Shown here piece by piece: positions 9,523-18,122 of a DNA stretch of 64,000 nucleotides. This stretch comes from Polyangium jinanense (GTDB lineage Bacteria > Myxococcota > Polyangia > Polyangiales > Polyangiaceae), in contig NZ_JAGTJJ010000035.1 in NCBI RefSeq assembly GCF_028435365.1, forward strand, positions 1 through 64,000. Direction: 5' to 3'. A model generated the notes under the pieces. The model had not been told where the DNA came from and made no database searches. It worked only from the letters and a program-made list of their open reading frames with translations. The translations under genes were made by a program, and so were the position numbers. Within the stretch, counting starts at the first letter, position 1; every line of letters starts with the position of its first letter.

Positions 9523-10683
9523 TCAGAGCAGGCAAATGTGCATCGGTGTGAAACCCTCGACGCCGAGGTGCACGATCGTCCCCTGATCGCCCACGAGAAA
9601 CCCATCCACGAGCTCGTAGGCGACATCGTGGAAATCCACCTCGAAGGGCAATTTCACCCGTTCGAGCCGGCTTCTCTCCGAGAACAAGCCTCCCTGAAAC
9701 CACACCGTGCCCCGCCGCCCCACGGCGATGATCTCGCTCATCCCGCTCCAGTGATTGTGCGCCGTAGCGCGCACCTCTTCGCCCGCGATGACGTCCTTCG
9801 CCACGGGCCAGGGCGCGAACGAGGGCGGCGGCGAGGGCGGCTCGGTTTTCCCTGACCGCACATACGAGAGCCAAACTCCATCGCCCATGATCTGCAGCTC
9901 GTCCACGACACGCAGCGTCGCCTGCGTCGGCGGGGGACGCGGAATGCACACGAGCTCGTTCTCGTGGGATCTGCAATAGACCATCACCCCGCCCGCGCCC
10001 ACGGCGCACAGGTATCCCGCGCAGCTCCCGAGGGCATACAGATCCGCCGTCGTCCGCGTCTTCACGGAGCGCCAAACACCCTCGGGCGACCGCTCCACCA
10101 TCACCCCGCCCGCGCCCACGGCCAACGTCTTGCGGGCGAGGTGGTATAGCGCGAAGAGATCCGCCGTTGTCCCCGTCGATTCGACCCGCCAAACCCCGGT
10201 CGGGTCGCGGAAGGCGGCCGCCCCGTTCGACCCCACCGCGAGGTAGGGCGGGTTTTTCCTTTGCTCTTCCGTGACGGTCTGCCCGTCCTTGTAATAGGGC
10301 GTCGGGGCGAGGGCGTGGAGGTTCTCCGTCGTCCCCGTGGATTCGGGTTGCCAGCCAGCCTTCGCATCACGCACGAGCGCCGTCCCGTGGTCGCCCACGA
10401 CGAGCACCCGCCCGCCTTTGATCATGCCGATCGCGCGCAGCGCCTCCGTCGTACGGCTGTCCTCCCGCTCGAATCGATACAGGTAAGCTGGAGGGTTTCC
10501 CCCGAAGGCCGTCTCCGGCACGCGCCGGATCTCGAAGGGCTTCGTATCGTGGCCCAGCGACGCGAGCGGTTTTTCCACGCCGGGCGGCGGACCACACCGA
10601 TCGTCGGAGCTCATTGTGGCGTACGAGGCGCACGCCGTGCTCCCGAACAGGCTCGCGAGCAAGAGCGCTCGTGTGATGCTCAT
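9523..10683 (-). CDS. Lipoprotein with beta-propeller-like repeats
   Basis: 386 aa. A lipoprotein signal (LLLASLFGSTAC) precedes repeated blades of the form VVGDHGTALVRD...W.PESTGTTENLHAL, seen again as VGSNGAAAFRDPTGVW and VGAGGVMVERSPEGVWRS. The recurring VG.xG...R...G.W pattern is that of Ycf48/BNR-like propellers, which usually bind proteins or ligands at the cell surface. The start overlaps the stop of the upstream gene (10680-10683, ATGA), so the pair forms an operon. No catalytic residues are apparent. Confidence 0.78.
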   Translation of the reverse strand: MSITRALLLASLFGSTACASYATMSSDDRCGPPPGVEKPLASLGHDTKPFEIRRVPETAFGGNPPAYLYRFEREDSRTTEALRAIGMIKGGRVLVVGDHGTALVRDAKAGWQPESTGTTENLHALAPTPYYKDGQTVTEEQRKNPPYLAVGSNGAAAFRDPTGVWRVESTGTTADLFALYHLARKTLAVGAGGVMVERSPEGVWRSVKTRTTADLYALGSCAGYLCAVGAGGVMVYCRSHENELVCIPRPPPTQATLRVVDELQIMGDGVWLSYVRSGKTEPPSPPPSFAPWPVAKDVIAGEEVRATAHNHWSGMSEIIAVGRRGTVWFQGGLFSERSRLERVKLPFEVDFHDVAYELVDGFLVGDQGTIVHLGVEGFTPMHICLL

Positions 10684-11597
10684 TGCGCCACCTCCTCCAT
10701 GTCGAGCACGTAGGCCCCGGCGAGCCGGGCCTCGTCGAGGTGGCTCCCGTTCGGGTTTCGAGCGCCGAGCCGCGTCGAATCGAGCACCACGAAATGGTCA
10801 CCCGCGGGCAGATCGGCCGTGACCTCCACCTCGTATTGCCCCGCGTCCGCGCGCGTGCAAACGATCGGCTTGCCGTGACAACCACTCCGGATCTCCAGCG
10901 CCGGCGGGAAATGCGCCGCGGCGAGCAGACGGACGCGCGCCTTCGCGGCCAGCGAGATTCGATGCACCGATTCTCCCCCGAGCAGGCCACACGAGGCGCG
11001 CGCGCCGCCCGACTTCGATTGGAACTCCCCGTACGTCCGTTCGCCCGGACGAAGGAGCGGCGCGCTCGAGCAGAGCGGCGCGACGAGCGCGGGCTCCTCG
11101 GGGCGGATCACCGCGGTCTTCGAGGTGTCGCGATCGACGCGGAGCGTGTACGTCCCCGCCTCGTCCCAGAGGTTTCCGTCGACGATGACCCAGTAAAAAT
11201 CGGGTTCGAGCGGGAGCGACAGCGTCGCCTTTTGGCCCGCATGCGCGCCCTTGCAGCCGATGCCGAGGCGACCCGGGCCCTTGATCTTCTGCTGGATCTG
11301 GATCACGCCCTCGAACGTCTCGGGGAGGAATTCGAAGCGATAACTCGCCGCCTCGCGCACCTCGAAGCCGTAGAGGTGATCGAGGTCCTGGCCCACACGC
11401 CCACCATTTTTGCAGTACGAGCCGCCGCTATGGTCCGGCGAGCGCGTGTCCCCACGCGAAACCTTGCCGAGCTCGAGCGTCCTCTTCGGTTCGGTGAGGA
11501 CCGGCGTATCCGGAGACGTGTTGATCCGCGGGACTTTCGCGCACGCCGAGAGCGCGCAGAGGAGCGCGGCGAGGAGAGGGGCGGGGGAGAGCTTCAT
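10680..11597 (-). CDS. Lipoprotein with tandem PPC-like beta domains
   Basis: 305 aa from ATG 11597, chosen because it begins a clean signal (MKLSPAPLLAALLCALSAC) with the lipobox LSAC; a further in-frame ATG at 11639 would bury it. The mature part shows two similar strand-rich units: one with YRFEFLPETFEGVIQI then FYWVIVDGNLWDEAGTYTLRV, and one with HRISLAAKARVRLLAAA then LPAGDHFVVLDS. This resembles bacterial pre-peptidase C-terminal (PPC) beta-sandwich domains. It is coupled to the propeller lipoprotein and probably forms an outer-surface pair with it. Confidence 0.72.
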   Translation of the reverse strand: MKLSPAPLLAALLCALSACAKVPRINTSPDTPVLTEPKRTLELGKVSRGDTRSPDHSGGSYCKNGGRVGQDLDHLYGFEVREAASYRFEFLPETFEGVIQIQQKIKGPGRLGIGCKGAHAGQKATLSLPLEPDFYWVIVDGNLWDEAGTYTLRVDRDTSKTAVIRPEEPALVAPLCSSAPLLRPGERTYGEFQSKSGGARASCGLLGGESVHRISLAAKARVRLLAAAHFPPALEIRSGCHGKPIVCTRADAGQYEVEVTADLPAGDHFVVLDSTRLGARNPNGSHLDEARLAGAYVLDMEEVAQ

Positions 11598-11675
11598 GAA
11601 GCCGGCGCCATCTTGCCCGGGACGACGGGGCGCGTCCACGATGAAGGTGAGCCGGGATGCAGGCCTGTCGGGCGT

Positions 11676-12560
11676 TCAGCCCTCGCCCACCGCTTCCTCC
11701 AGCTCGGCCACACGCGCGGCGAGCTCCGCGGCGGCCTTTTTGGCCGCCAAGAGCTCGGCCTTCTTTTGTGCCTTCTCCGCGTCGGCCCTGGCGCGCGCCA
11801 GGGCTTCCTCCTGCACGACCATTTCGTCGCGTTGCTTTTTCATGGTGGAGAGCTCCACCTCGGCCGCCGCGATGCGCCGGTCGAGCTCTCGGATGGTGAG
11901 CCGCTCCGCGCTCGATCCTTGACGGAAGAAGGAATCGGCCCAGCCGGTCCCGAGCTCGGGCGTCTTGTGCTGGGTTTCGCCGAGCTTGCCGTGGATGGAT
12001 TTGCGCAGCGCATTGAAGGCGTCGATGCATTGCTTGCGCGAGCCGACGGAACGGAAATCGGCGATGTTCTGGGCCACGGCGTCCTGCGCCTTGGTCTTGT
12101 CATCGCCGAGCACGACCAGATTCGCGAGCCTGACCCCGATCTCCTGGAGCTGCGCGCTCGAGGACGCCTGGAGCGAGGGGGGCCAATGGCGCATGGTATC
12201 GAGCTGTCCGCCGAGGATGGGGCGTTTGAGCTCGCTCGGCCTCTGGGTCGCGAAGTAATGGGCGTACGGGAGGGCGCCGCGGTCGTTCTTCGCCTCGATG
12301 AGGGTCAGGGCGGCAATGCTGTCGGTGAGGCGGTCGAGGTCGGCGTCCAAAAACTCCACGGCGGCGTTCGCCGCGAACCGTTCGCCGATCAGCGCGAGCT
12401 CCGCCATCAAGGTGGCGTCGAGCTGCGAGCGGAAGGTGTCGAACTCGGGCAGCAAAGGCACCGCGAGCGGATGCGACACGAGGCGCCCGCGGGTGAAAAA
12501 GAACTCTTCATACAGGGTGAGAATGCCCGTCCGCGCGACGAGCGTGACGATTCCAGCCAT
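11676..12560 (-). CDS. Coiled-coil protein of unknown function, paralog of the 30694-31569 product
   Basis: 294 aa, no signal peptide. The N-terminal ~60 residues are hydrophobic/helical, a central domain carries RPILGGQLDTMRHWP and IADFRSVGSRKQCIDAFNA, and the last ~90 residues are a charged Ala/Glu/Lys coiled coil. The product at 30694-31569 shares the order and wording (RPVLGGQLQSMTDW; DFRDIGARKQFIDKVNGARK; an SFF/GFF motif; a terminal coiled coil), so both belong to one family I cannot name. Both copies sit next to effector modules: here the 13057-13653 nuclease end, there the VgrG island. Both also have a G-rich upstream tract on the plus strand. A role with those effectors is inference only. 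Confidence 0.75.
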   Translation of the reverse strand: MAGIVTLVARTGILTLYEEFFFTRGRLVSHPLAVPLLPEFDTFRSQLDATLMAELALIGERFAANAAVEFLDADLDRLTDSIAALTLIEAKNDRGALPYAHYFATQRPSELKRPILGGQLDTMRHWPPSLQASSSAQLQEIGVRLANLVVLGDDKTKAQDAVAQNIADFRSVGSRKQCIDAFNALRKSIHGKLGETQHKTPELGTGWADSFFRQGSSAERLTIRELDRRIAAAEVELSTMKKQRDEMVVQEEALARARADAEKAQKKAELLAAKKAAAELAARVAELEEAVGEG

Positions 12561-13056
12561 GACGGCACCCTAACGTGGCACACATGCAGGGGGCAACACA
12601 AAACTGGATGGATCACGCGCGTCGAGCCTCGACGGGGAGTTTGCGGCGGCCGGAGGGCCAAGGTGCGCGACGCGGGGTGGATCCGGGCGGCCGACTGGCT
12701 GCCGTCGAGGGGTGACGGGGGGCGGGGGGCGCGGGACTGGCTTGCGTCGAGGGGTGACGGGGGGCGCGGCAGGATGGACTTCGTTTCGTCGAGAGGACGC
12801 GGCGGGGTTTCGGGCGGGGATCGGGGACCGGCTGCGCGTTGGGGGTCGGCGGGGGCAGAGATCCACGGGACGCGAGGCGTCGCGGGGCGGGGGAGGCAAG
12901 CCTCCAAGGGGCGTCGACGTCGCCCCGGCGCAGGGGGCGCCCGCGTGGGCGGGGCGAGGGAGGGCAGGAGGCGGAGGGCCGATCGAAAAGGAGCGTCGAG
13001 CGTCGAGGCGGGAAGTCACGCCTCCTCGTAGGCTTGGGGCGTTGCCGGGGCCGAGG
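12561..13056. other. Low-complexity G-rich intergenic region
   Basis: About 500 bp, extremely G-rich on the plus strand (runs such as GACGGGGGGCGGGGGGCGCG). Open frames exist on both strands but encode only Gly/Arg-rich or Pro/Arg-rich low-complexity peptides, so I call no gene. It separates the coiled-coil paralog from the nuclease-like fragment, and may be degraded remains of the fragment's missing N-terminal part. Confidence 0.55.
12693..12805 (+). repeat. Degenerate ~40-bp tandem repeat, about 2.7 units
   Basis: Units begin at 12693, 12734 and about 12772, each of the form GACTGGCTGCCGTCGAGGGG followed by TGACGGGGGGCG. The third is diverged (GGATGGACTTCGTTTCGTCG). The repeat lies inside the G-rich tract. 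Confidence 0.7.
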
Positions 13057-13653
13057 GTGCTTTCGTCGAACAGGAAGCCGTTCCCGTCAGGGGAGCGCGA
13101 GAAACGCAGCGGACGCTTCCGGTCCGTGATCCCCGACGGCGTGACCGGCGCTGTCGAGGGGTTCCATGGATCGCTCCCTCCGGTCATCAGCACGCACCCC
13201 GAGAGCACGTTCGTGGAAGTCAAGGCTGTCAAGGGGGTCGTCAACCTGGAGTACGCCCAGTACCAGATCCTCGGCATGCTCGACGCGCTCTCCAAGTCGC
13301 CGGCGGCCTTCTCCACAGGACCCGATCGGGCCTATCCCTCGCTGTACTTCGTCGTGTGTGGTGACACGACGATCGGCACGGACATCGGGGACGTTGCTGC
13401 TTCCCGCAACATCCTCGTCTGGGTGTCCCCGGTTCGTGACCACGGGGCTGGCGAGCTCCAGGTATCTCGCCCTTGGTGCATGAACTGCGGAGCCGTCCTT
13501 CAAGGCAAGCAGCTCCCTGCCCCCACCCTCGACGGCCCTTCGTTCCATGTTCAGAAGCTGCGCGCTTCGGGCGACCGGGGCCTGGACAAGCCGATCCTCG
13601 ATGACGGCCTCGTCGGACACCCTGGAACGCCTGGTAACACGCGCCCCCATTGA
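13057..13653 (+). CDS. PD-(D/E)XK-like nuclease domain, probably a detached polymorphic-toxin C-terminus
   Basis: 198 aa from GTG 13057 (TTG 13042 is possible); there is no ATG before the conserved part. The core reads VIPDGVTGAVE, then STFVEVKAVKGVV, a D...(15-25 residues)...E-x-K arrangement typical of the restriction-endonuclease fold, followed by a helix (LEYAQYQILGMLDAL) and a strand (SLYFVVCGD). Two cysteines (CMNC) come later. The gene lacks any delivery domain, has no clear ribosome site, and is followed after 10 bp by a soluble protein on the same strand. That is the toxin-end/immunity layout of polymorphic toxin loci. It may be a silent cassette or a truncated gene. Nuclease activity is inferred. 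Confidence 0.55.
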   Translation: MLSSNRKPFPSGEREKRSGRFRSVIPDGVTGAVEGFHGSLPPVISTHPESTFVEVKAVKGVVNLEYAQYQILGMLDALSKSPAAFSTGPDRAYPSLYFVVCGDTTIGTDIGDVAASRNILVWVSPVRDHGAGELQVSRPWCMNCGAVLQGKQLPAPTLDGPSFHVQKLRASGDRGLDKPILDDGLVGHPGTPGNTRPH

Positions 13654-13663
13654 GAGAAATCCC

Positions 13664-14476
13664 ATGAAGAGCGACCCGCGTAGTCGTCGTCCCACCAACA
13701 CGAAAGGCTGGGCCAAGTGCTGGTCTGTCAAAAAATCCGAAGTCGAGGCGCTCCTGGCCGAGGAGAAGTGGACGCTGGATCCCGAGCACAGCATTCCTCA
13801 TCATCCTGCGTATGTCTCCGATCGTGGTGAGCTCCTCTTCGTCTCTGCGAGCGGGAAGGGCCTCCTCTATGCGTCGCGACAGGAGTTGATGGAGAAGAGC
13901 GCCGCGCGGGCCAGCGAGCCCCAACCACAGCACGTCCTCGAAGGCAACCTCCCCCAGGGCGCGCATTTCATCGAGGCGGTGCCCTCGCTCATCGACGAGC
14001 TCGCAAGCATCCTCAAAATCCCCCGCGAATCTTTCGACAGCTCCTTCGATAGCCTCTACCTCGTGGAAAAAGCCCTGAAGAAGATCCGTCCCAAGAGGCG
14101 CATCCTCGAAATCCCCAACCTCTTCCCGGGGCTCGTCGCGTATGCCGGCGAGGTCATGCGCAAGGAGACCGGAGGCGAGTGGTTCCTCACGGAGGTTCAC
14201 GAGACCACCGGACCGATCTACGAGCCGTATGTCCGTTATGGTCCGGGAGGGCGATACATGAATCCGTGGCTGGAGCTCTACAAGTCGATCACCGAGCCGG
14301 GACGCATCTCTCTCCACGTCCTCGCCTCTGTCGAGATCCCGCACCCGGACGATTTGAAGCCCAGGGTGATCGTCGAGAACGAGGCACCCGACGACGACTA
14401 CGAGTTTTACATGGAGTACGTGGAAACCCCTCAGGGTGGCGCATATCGTCCGGCGATGCGCCGCCGGACCCATTAG
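13664..14476 (+). CDS. Putative immunity protein for the upstream nuclease-like product
   Basis: 270 aa from ATG 13664, which has a purine-rich ribosome site (TGAGAGAAATCCC). Soluble, no signal peptide or membrane helix. The C-terminal half contains a patterned acidic segment (VIVENEAPDDDYEFYMEYVE), the sort of negatively charged surface found in nuclease inhibitors. I do not recognise the family. The immunity role rests on position: 10 bp after the nuclease-like gene, same strand, no other partner. Confidence 0.6.
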   Translation: MKSDPRSRRPTNTKGWAKCWSVKKSEVEALLAEEKWTLDPEHSIPHHPAYVSDRGELLFVSASGKGLLYASRQELMEKSAARASEPQPQHVLEGNLPQGAHFIEAVPSLIDELASILKIPRESFDSSFDSLYLVEKALKKIRPKRRILEIPNLFPGLVAYAGEVMRKETGGEWFLTEVHETTGPIYEPYVRYGPGGRYMNPWLELYKSITEPGRISLHVLASVEIPHPDDLKPRVIVENEAPDDDYEFYMEYVETPQGGAYRPAMRRRTH

Positions 14477-14514
14477 CTCGCCCGCGCTTGCGGCGCCGGG
14501 CCCGGGGACGGCTG

Positions 14515-15114
14515 TCACATGGCGTTCGCGATGCGGATCGCCTGGCGGAGCTTTTCGTCATTGGAGTTCCATTCGAACCTGCCCCCGACCGAGCCGGAGG
14601 GCTGCCGATCACGGGTTCCGTCGTGCTCGGTGCGGGAGATCGACCACTCGATGATGTACAGGCCGGCGTCGGGCTTGATCCGGATACCGGTGGGGAACGT
14701 CTGCCGGAAGGAGGGGGTGGTCGCGAATTGCTTGCACTGGGCGAGCGGCGTGACCTCGGAGAAGGCCTTCTGCTTGGCCTGTTCGGGGGTATGGATCGCG
14801 GCGGAGAGGGTGATGGGATGTTCGCCGCGCTGGTCGACGGCTCCCCCCGGTACGTCGATGGCCGACCAGATATCGTAGGCGAACTCGAACTGAGGCTCGA
14901 AGGCAAGCGTGCGGAGGTCCGGCACGGAGACGCCCCAGATGACTTGCTCGTAGGCATCCCTATTCCTCATCATCTGGTACCCCCACTTGGGGCGGAACCG
15001 GAACTGTCCCTGGATCTTGTGGCAATGGTCCTCGGTCCACACCACCTTGAAATCGCATTCATCGCCGTCGGGATCTTGGATGTAGCCCGATTCTTCCGAA
15101 GGCCTCTGTGCCAT
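14515..15114 (-). CDS. Hypothetical protein
   Basis: 199 aa, soluble, rich in Trp, Phe and charged residues (FKVVWTEDHCHKIQGQF, FEPQFEFAYDIWSAI, AGLYIIEWSISRTEHDG), with an alternating-strand look suggesting a beta-rich fold. No signal peptide, membrane span or catalytic motif is seen. It converges with the putative immunity gene (38 bp apart). The N-terminus (MAQRPSEESGYIQDPDGDE) is polar. Family not recognised; it may be part of the same accessory cluster. Confidence 0.6.
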   Translation of the reverse strand: MAQRPSEESGYIQDPDGDECDFKVVWTEDHCHKIQGQFRFRPKWGYQMMRNRDAYEQVIWGVSVPDLRTLAFEPQFEFAYDIWSAIDVPGGAVDQRGEHPITLSAAIHTPEQAKQKAFSEVTPLAQCKQFATTPSFRQTFPTGIRIKPDAGLYIIEWSISRTEHDGTRDRQPSGSVGGRFEWNSNDEKLRQAIRIANAM

Positions 15115-15312
15115 TGGAGATGGTCCCTTTCCTCGGACCGTGCGGGGTCGCGCGTTCCAACGCTGAGTATGTAGAGGCTGGCACGCGGGGGGCGCTATAG
15201 GACCTTGGTCCCATGCCAGGAAGCCTGCCCGTGGTGTACAGGTTCGTGGGCTCTCGTCTTGCCCAGAAAGAGAGATGCTCGCGGAAACCTGGCGCCCTGC
15301 GCTGGGTCGGAT

Positions 15313-15813
15313 TTATCCGCTGATGGCTGCGGAATTGGAGATTGCAACGGCGTTGCCGATCGTGGTCTGCGCCCGTGACAGCGACCGGGCAAGCGCAGGA
15401 CCGCCCCGCGTGATCGCCGAGGAATTGGCAATCGCCACGGCGTCGCCAATGACGGTATAGGCATCACTCATCGAGTCCGCGATGGCCGCTGCGTGGCCCC
15501 GGCTGAAGGAGCCCGACCGAGAGACGGCCAGAGCGTTCCCGAGCACGCTCTGCGCCTGTGCCAGCGACTGGCTGATCGCCCCCACACCCGGCCCGGCGAC
15601 GGCCGCCGAATTGGCTACCGCTCGCGCCTCCCCGAGCGCGGTAATGGCGACCGCAATGGATGTGGAGACGGCGACGCTGACCCCCGGCCGCACGGGTGGA
15701 TCCGTACGCAGCTCGATGGGCTCCTCGCGCACGGATTCATCCGCGGAGACCACCGATGCCCCACTGAGAGCGAGCAACGAGGAGCCGACGACGATGCCCT
15801 TGATGAACTTCAT
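15313..15813 (-). CDS. Secreted protein made of ~31-residue Ala/Ser/Val repeats
   Basis: 166 aa. A signal peptide (~1-24, GASVVSA) and a short acidic linker precede three full repeats and a partial one. They begin AITALGEARAVANSAAV, AQSVLGNALAVSRSGSF, AYTVIGDAVAIANSSAI and AQTTIGNAVAISNSAAI. The consensus is A-x-T-x-(I/L)-G-(N/D)-A-x-A-(V/I)-(S/A)-x-S, a short alternating pattern consistent with a beta-solenoid or fibre-forming protein. No cysteines or catalytic motifs. Isolated gene; likely a cell-surface structural protein. The family name is not known to me. Confidence 0.72.
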   Translation of the reverse strand: MKFIKGIVVGSSLLALSGASVVSADESVREEPIELRTDPPVRPGVSVAVSTSIAVAITALGEARAVANSAAVAGPGVGAISQSLAQAQSVLGNALAVSRSGSFSRGHAAAIADSMSDAYTVIGDAVAIANSSAITRGGPALARSLSRAQTTIGNAVAISNSAAISG

Positions 15814-16107
15814 GATTACATCCCCCTGCCCGCCCAGGACAACGCTGGGAGGGCAAGCTCATCGTTGAGCCCAACGGGCGGACGTCCACAGGGGAAAGCG
15901 CATGTTCGATCTCGGGAGCCGATCCTCCCGGCATTCGCCTCCGCTGCCGCTGCCGCTGCTTGCGGGACGCGCATTCAAAGCGCTCGTCCGGGTCTGGATG
16001 TCGCGGAGACCCTGGGCTACATCGAAACAGTGGACGACGGGCTGCGCAATGCGCTCGACCGATATCATCGGACCGCTGCCATCCACGCCTCTTCCTCCAC
16101 GGCGAGC
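15814..16107. other. Intergenic stretch downstream of the chemoreceptor remnant
   Basis: About 290 bp between the repeat-protein start and the 78-bp chemoreceptor fragment. No convincing gene on either strand. In the model where the 16186-18121 cassette is an insertion, this is the original sequence downstream of the chemoreceptor gene. Confidence 0.4.
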
Positions 16108-16185
16108 CCTATCGCGCGGCGCCGGTCGGATCGGCGAGGCGGGTCGCGATTTGGCGCAGCTCTGCGCAGGTCTGTGACAACTCCT
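16108..16185 (-). pseudogene. Duplicated 3' end of a chemoreceptor gene (remnant)
   Basis: This 78-bp segment matches 18122-18199, the 3' end of the intact chemoreceptor gene including its stop codon, with one mismatch (GGTCGGA versus GGTCAGA). Read on the minus strand it encodes the last ~25 residues, ending TRLADPTGAAR instead of TRLADLTGAAR. Nothing upstream of it is chemoreceptor-like. It marks one boundary of the 16186-18121 cassette, whose other boundary is the intact gene. Confidence 0.88.
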
Positions 16186-16241
16186 TCGACCGGCGCAAGG
16201 GAAGCGTGCTAGGCGTCGGGGCGGAGGAACTCCCGGTTCTG

Positions 16242-17042
16242 ATGGTGCACCCGTATCGCCGCGACAGCACGCCCCCCGAGGCACCGATGCGAGACTCGGC
16301 GGAGGACCGGCTCGGCAGGCTTCGCTCGGTCCGCCGCCCCACCAGGCAGAGCGTCGTTTTACCCCTCGTGTTTGCCTCGTGCCTGCTCGTTTTGACCAGC
16401 GCCTTGGGCGCCACCGCGGACGGCTTGCGCGGGTTCCTCCTCTCGTTGCCGTTTGGCCTCGCTTGCTTCGCCTTGCTGGCCATCCATGCCATGCGCCAGC
16501 GGGACCTCCGCATCGAGGTCCACGACAGCGGTCTCGTCGTCCATCGGGGGCGTGCTCGCGACGTTATCGTCTTCGAGGACGTCGACGAGCTCTGGTTCGA
16601 GCTCGAGCGGCGCTACTTGCCGGCCGGGGAGCTGGCGCTCATCCGCGCGGTGCGGCTCGTCGAGCATGGCGGCGCCAAGCACACGGTTCCGCTCTACGTC
16701 GAGCTTGGGTACGAGATCACCCGGCATATCGTCCGTCACTGCTCCCTGCCGCTCGCGGCTGACGCGGAGAAGGCGCTGCGCGCGGGAGAGACGCTCACCT
16801 TCGGAAAGGTGCGTCTCGACGCCCAGGGAATCATCCTGGGACAGAGCCGCGCGGCGTGGAAAGACCTGAGGCTCGTCCGCATGCAGCCCAGTAGGATTGT
16901 GTTTTTCCGAGGACAGACCGTGATTCCGTGGCGCACGGTTTCCGTCGACAAGGTCCCGCATCCCACGGTCTTCATGAACCTCGTGCGCGCCTGCGCGCCA
17001 CGGATCGAGGTTGACGATCCCCTCGCCTCGCAGATGGAATGA
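16242..17042 (+). CDS. Membrane protein with two helices and cytoplasmic PH-like region (DUF6585-like)
   Basis: 266 aa from ATG 16242 (ATG 16287 would give 251 aa). Two adjacent hydrophobic helices (VVLPLVFASCLLVLTSAL and GFLLSLPFGLACFALLAI) are followed by a soluble domain of alternating strands (LRIEVHDSGLVVHRG, DVIVFEDVDELWFE, and later ILGQSRAAWKDLRLVRM then IVFFRGQTVIPWRTV). That hairpin/PH-like layout resembles proteins grouped as DUF6585; the assignment is tentative. It is the first of three plus-strand genes in the cassette bounded by chemoreceptor 3' ends. Confidence 0.65.
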   Translation: MVHPYRRDSTPPEAPMRDSAEDRLGRLRSVRRPTRQSVVLPLVFASCLLVLTSALGATADGLRGFLLSLPFGLACFALLAIHAMRQRDLRIEVHDSGLVVHRGRARDVIVFEDVDELWFELERRYLPAGELALIRAVRLVEHGGAKHTVPLYVELGYEITRHIVRHCSLPLAADAEKALRAGETLTFGKVRLDAQGIILGQSRAAWKDLRLVRMQPSRIVFFRGQTVIPWRTVSVDKVPHPTVFMNLVRACAPRIEVDDPLASQME

Positions 17043-17097
17043 GACCGAGCGGGTGAGCTACATCGAGCGGCCTTTGATTTCGTGAGCCATTTCGACC

Positions 17098-17583
17098 ATG
17101 GACGCTCTTGTCGTCTGGATTTGCGCGCTGGAGGCGGGTTACGTGCTCGGAGAACCGTGGCGCGCCTGGGCTGAGCGCCGTATCGAGGAGCTCCCGAGCG
17201 CGCCACCATGGCTCGTTCAGCTCATGGACGCATCCGACGCCAGAGAGGCGCTCCACGCATGCTGGGAGGGCGCTGCGGAAACGGCAAACACCTGGTCCGG
17301 CGTGGACGGGACGGCGCTGCGGCTCGGCTTCCTCTGGCTCCGGCACGCGGAGGGGCGCATCGCCCTCGCGGATTTGCTCAAAGAGGCGGGCAGGGTGGCG
17401 GACGCAGCCAACCACTCGGCGCCGAGCTGCGAGGCGTTCTACCTGCTGCTCGACGAGATGGACGGCGGCGGCCCCGTCGACCTGGCCCCCGGCCCCGGAA
17501 CGGTCGACCAACGCGCCGCGCTGCTCTTCGCGCAGCATGCGCAGCTCGCTCGTTACGAATGGGAGGAGATTGCGGGTGCGTAG
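17098..17583 (+). CDS. Hypothetical helical protein in cassette
   Basis: 161 aa, soluble, almost entirely alpha-helical by composition (ALEAGYVLGEPWRAWAERRIE, then WLVQLMDASDAREALH and IALADLLKEAGRVADAA), acidic (many Asp/Glu), no signal peptide. Family not recognised. Size, charge and position between two other orphan genes are compatible with an immunity-type protein, but no toxin is adjacent, so this is speculation. Confidence 0.6.
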   Translation: MDALVVWICALEAGYVLGEPWRAWAERRIEELPSAPPWLVQLMDASDAREALHACWEGAAETANTWSGVDGTALRLGFLWLRHAEGRIALADLLKEAGRVADAANHSAPSCEAFYLLLDEMDGGGPVDLAPGPGTVDQRAALLFAQHAQLARYEWEEIAGA

Positions 17584-17679
17584 AGGGTTTGACGTTGCTC
17601 CCGGGCCGGATACGGCTTACCGGGGTCATCGCCCGGCAGAACACCGGAAGGCATTGGGCGGTGCGGAGGACAGGTCAAC

Positions 17680-18111
17680 GTGCAAAACATGCTCGATCCG
17701 AACCCGAGGCTTCGTTCCGAGGCCGAGTGGCGTGCGTTGCTCGGCGGGTTGGTCGAGTCGCTATCGGCGTTCACCGGCCTTCGGTTCGAGTCGACCTCGT
17801 GGTTCGTCAGCGACGACCAGCCGGGTCATGCCTGCGCATCCAACTGCGTGAATGTCCGCGGGGTGGTCAACCCGGCCTTGCGGCTCGAGGTCTGCGGAGT
17901 CGTGTGCGTCACCGTCAACTTCGGGAAGGCTGCCTGGGCATCCTGTGACCTCCTCTTGTTCGCCAATGGCAAGCGAGTCCTCGGGCCGGGTGATCTAGAC
18001 TTCGTGTTCCTGCCCTATAGCGAGGCCGGGTGGTCGAGTCGCGGCTGGGTGCAGGATGAGACCGGGGAGTGGGAGTCACATACGACCGACGCGAGGTGGC
18101 GCTCGACCTGA
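17680..18111 (+). CDS. Hypothetical protein in cassette
   Basis: 143 aa from ATG 17680 (a second ATG at 17689 is equally possible). Soluble, strand-rich, with four cysteines (HACASNCVNVRG, LEVCGVVCVTVNFG) and an aromatic C-terminal part (LPYSEAGWSSRGWV). Not recognised. It is the last gene of the cassette and ends 11 bp before the chemoreceptor stop codon, which is on the opposite strand. Confidence 0.58.
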   Translation: MQNMLDPNPRLRSEAEWRALLGGLVESLSAFTGLRFESTSWFVSDDQPGHACASNCVNVRGVVNPALRLEVCGVVCVTVNFGKAAWASCDLLLFANGKRVLGPGDLDFVFLPYSEAGWSSRGWVQDETGEWESHTTDARWRST

Positions 18112-18122
18112 CAGCGCGTTGC

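Noticed and set aside
12570..13316. A minus-strand frame covering the G-rich tract
   Set aside because: Pro/Arg-rich translation caused by composition and tandem repeats; the 3' part lies antisense to the nuclease-like domain, which has a better pattern.
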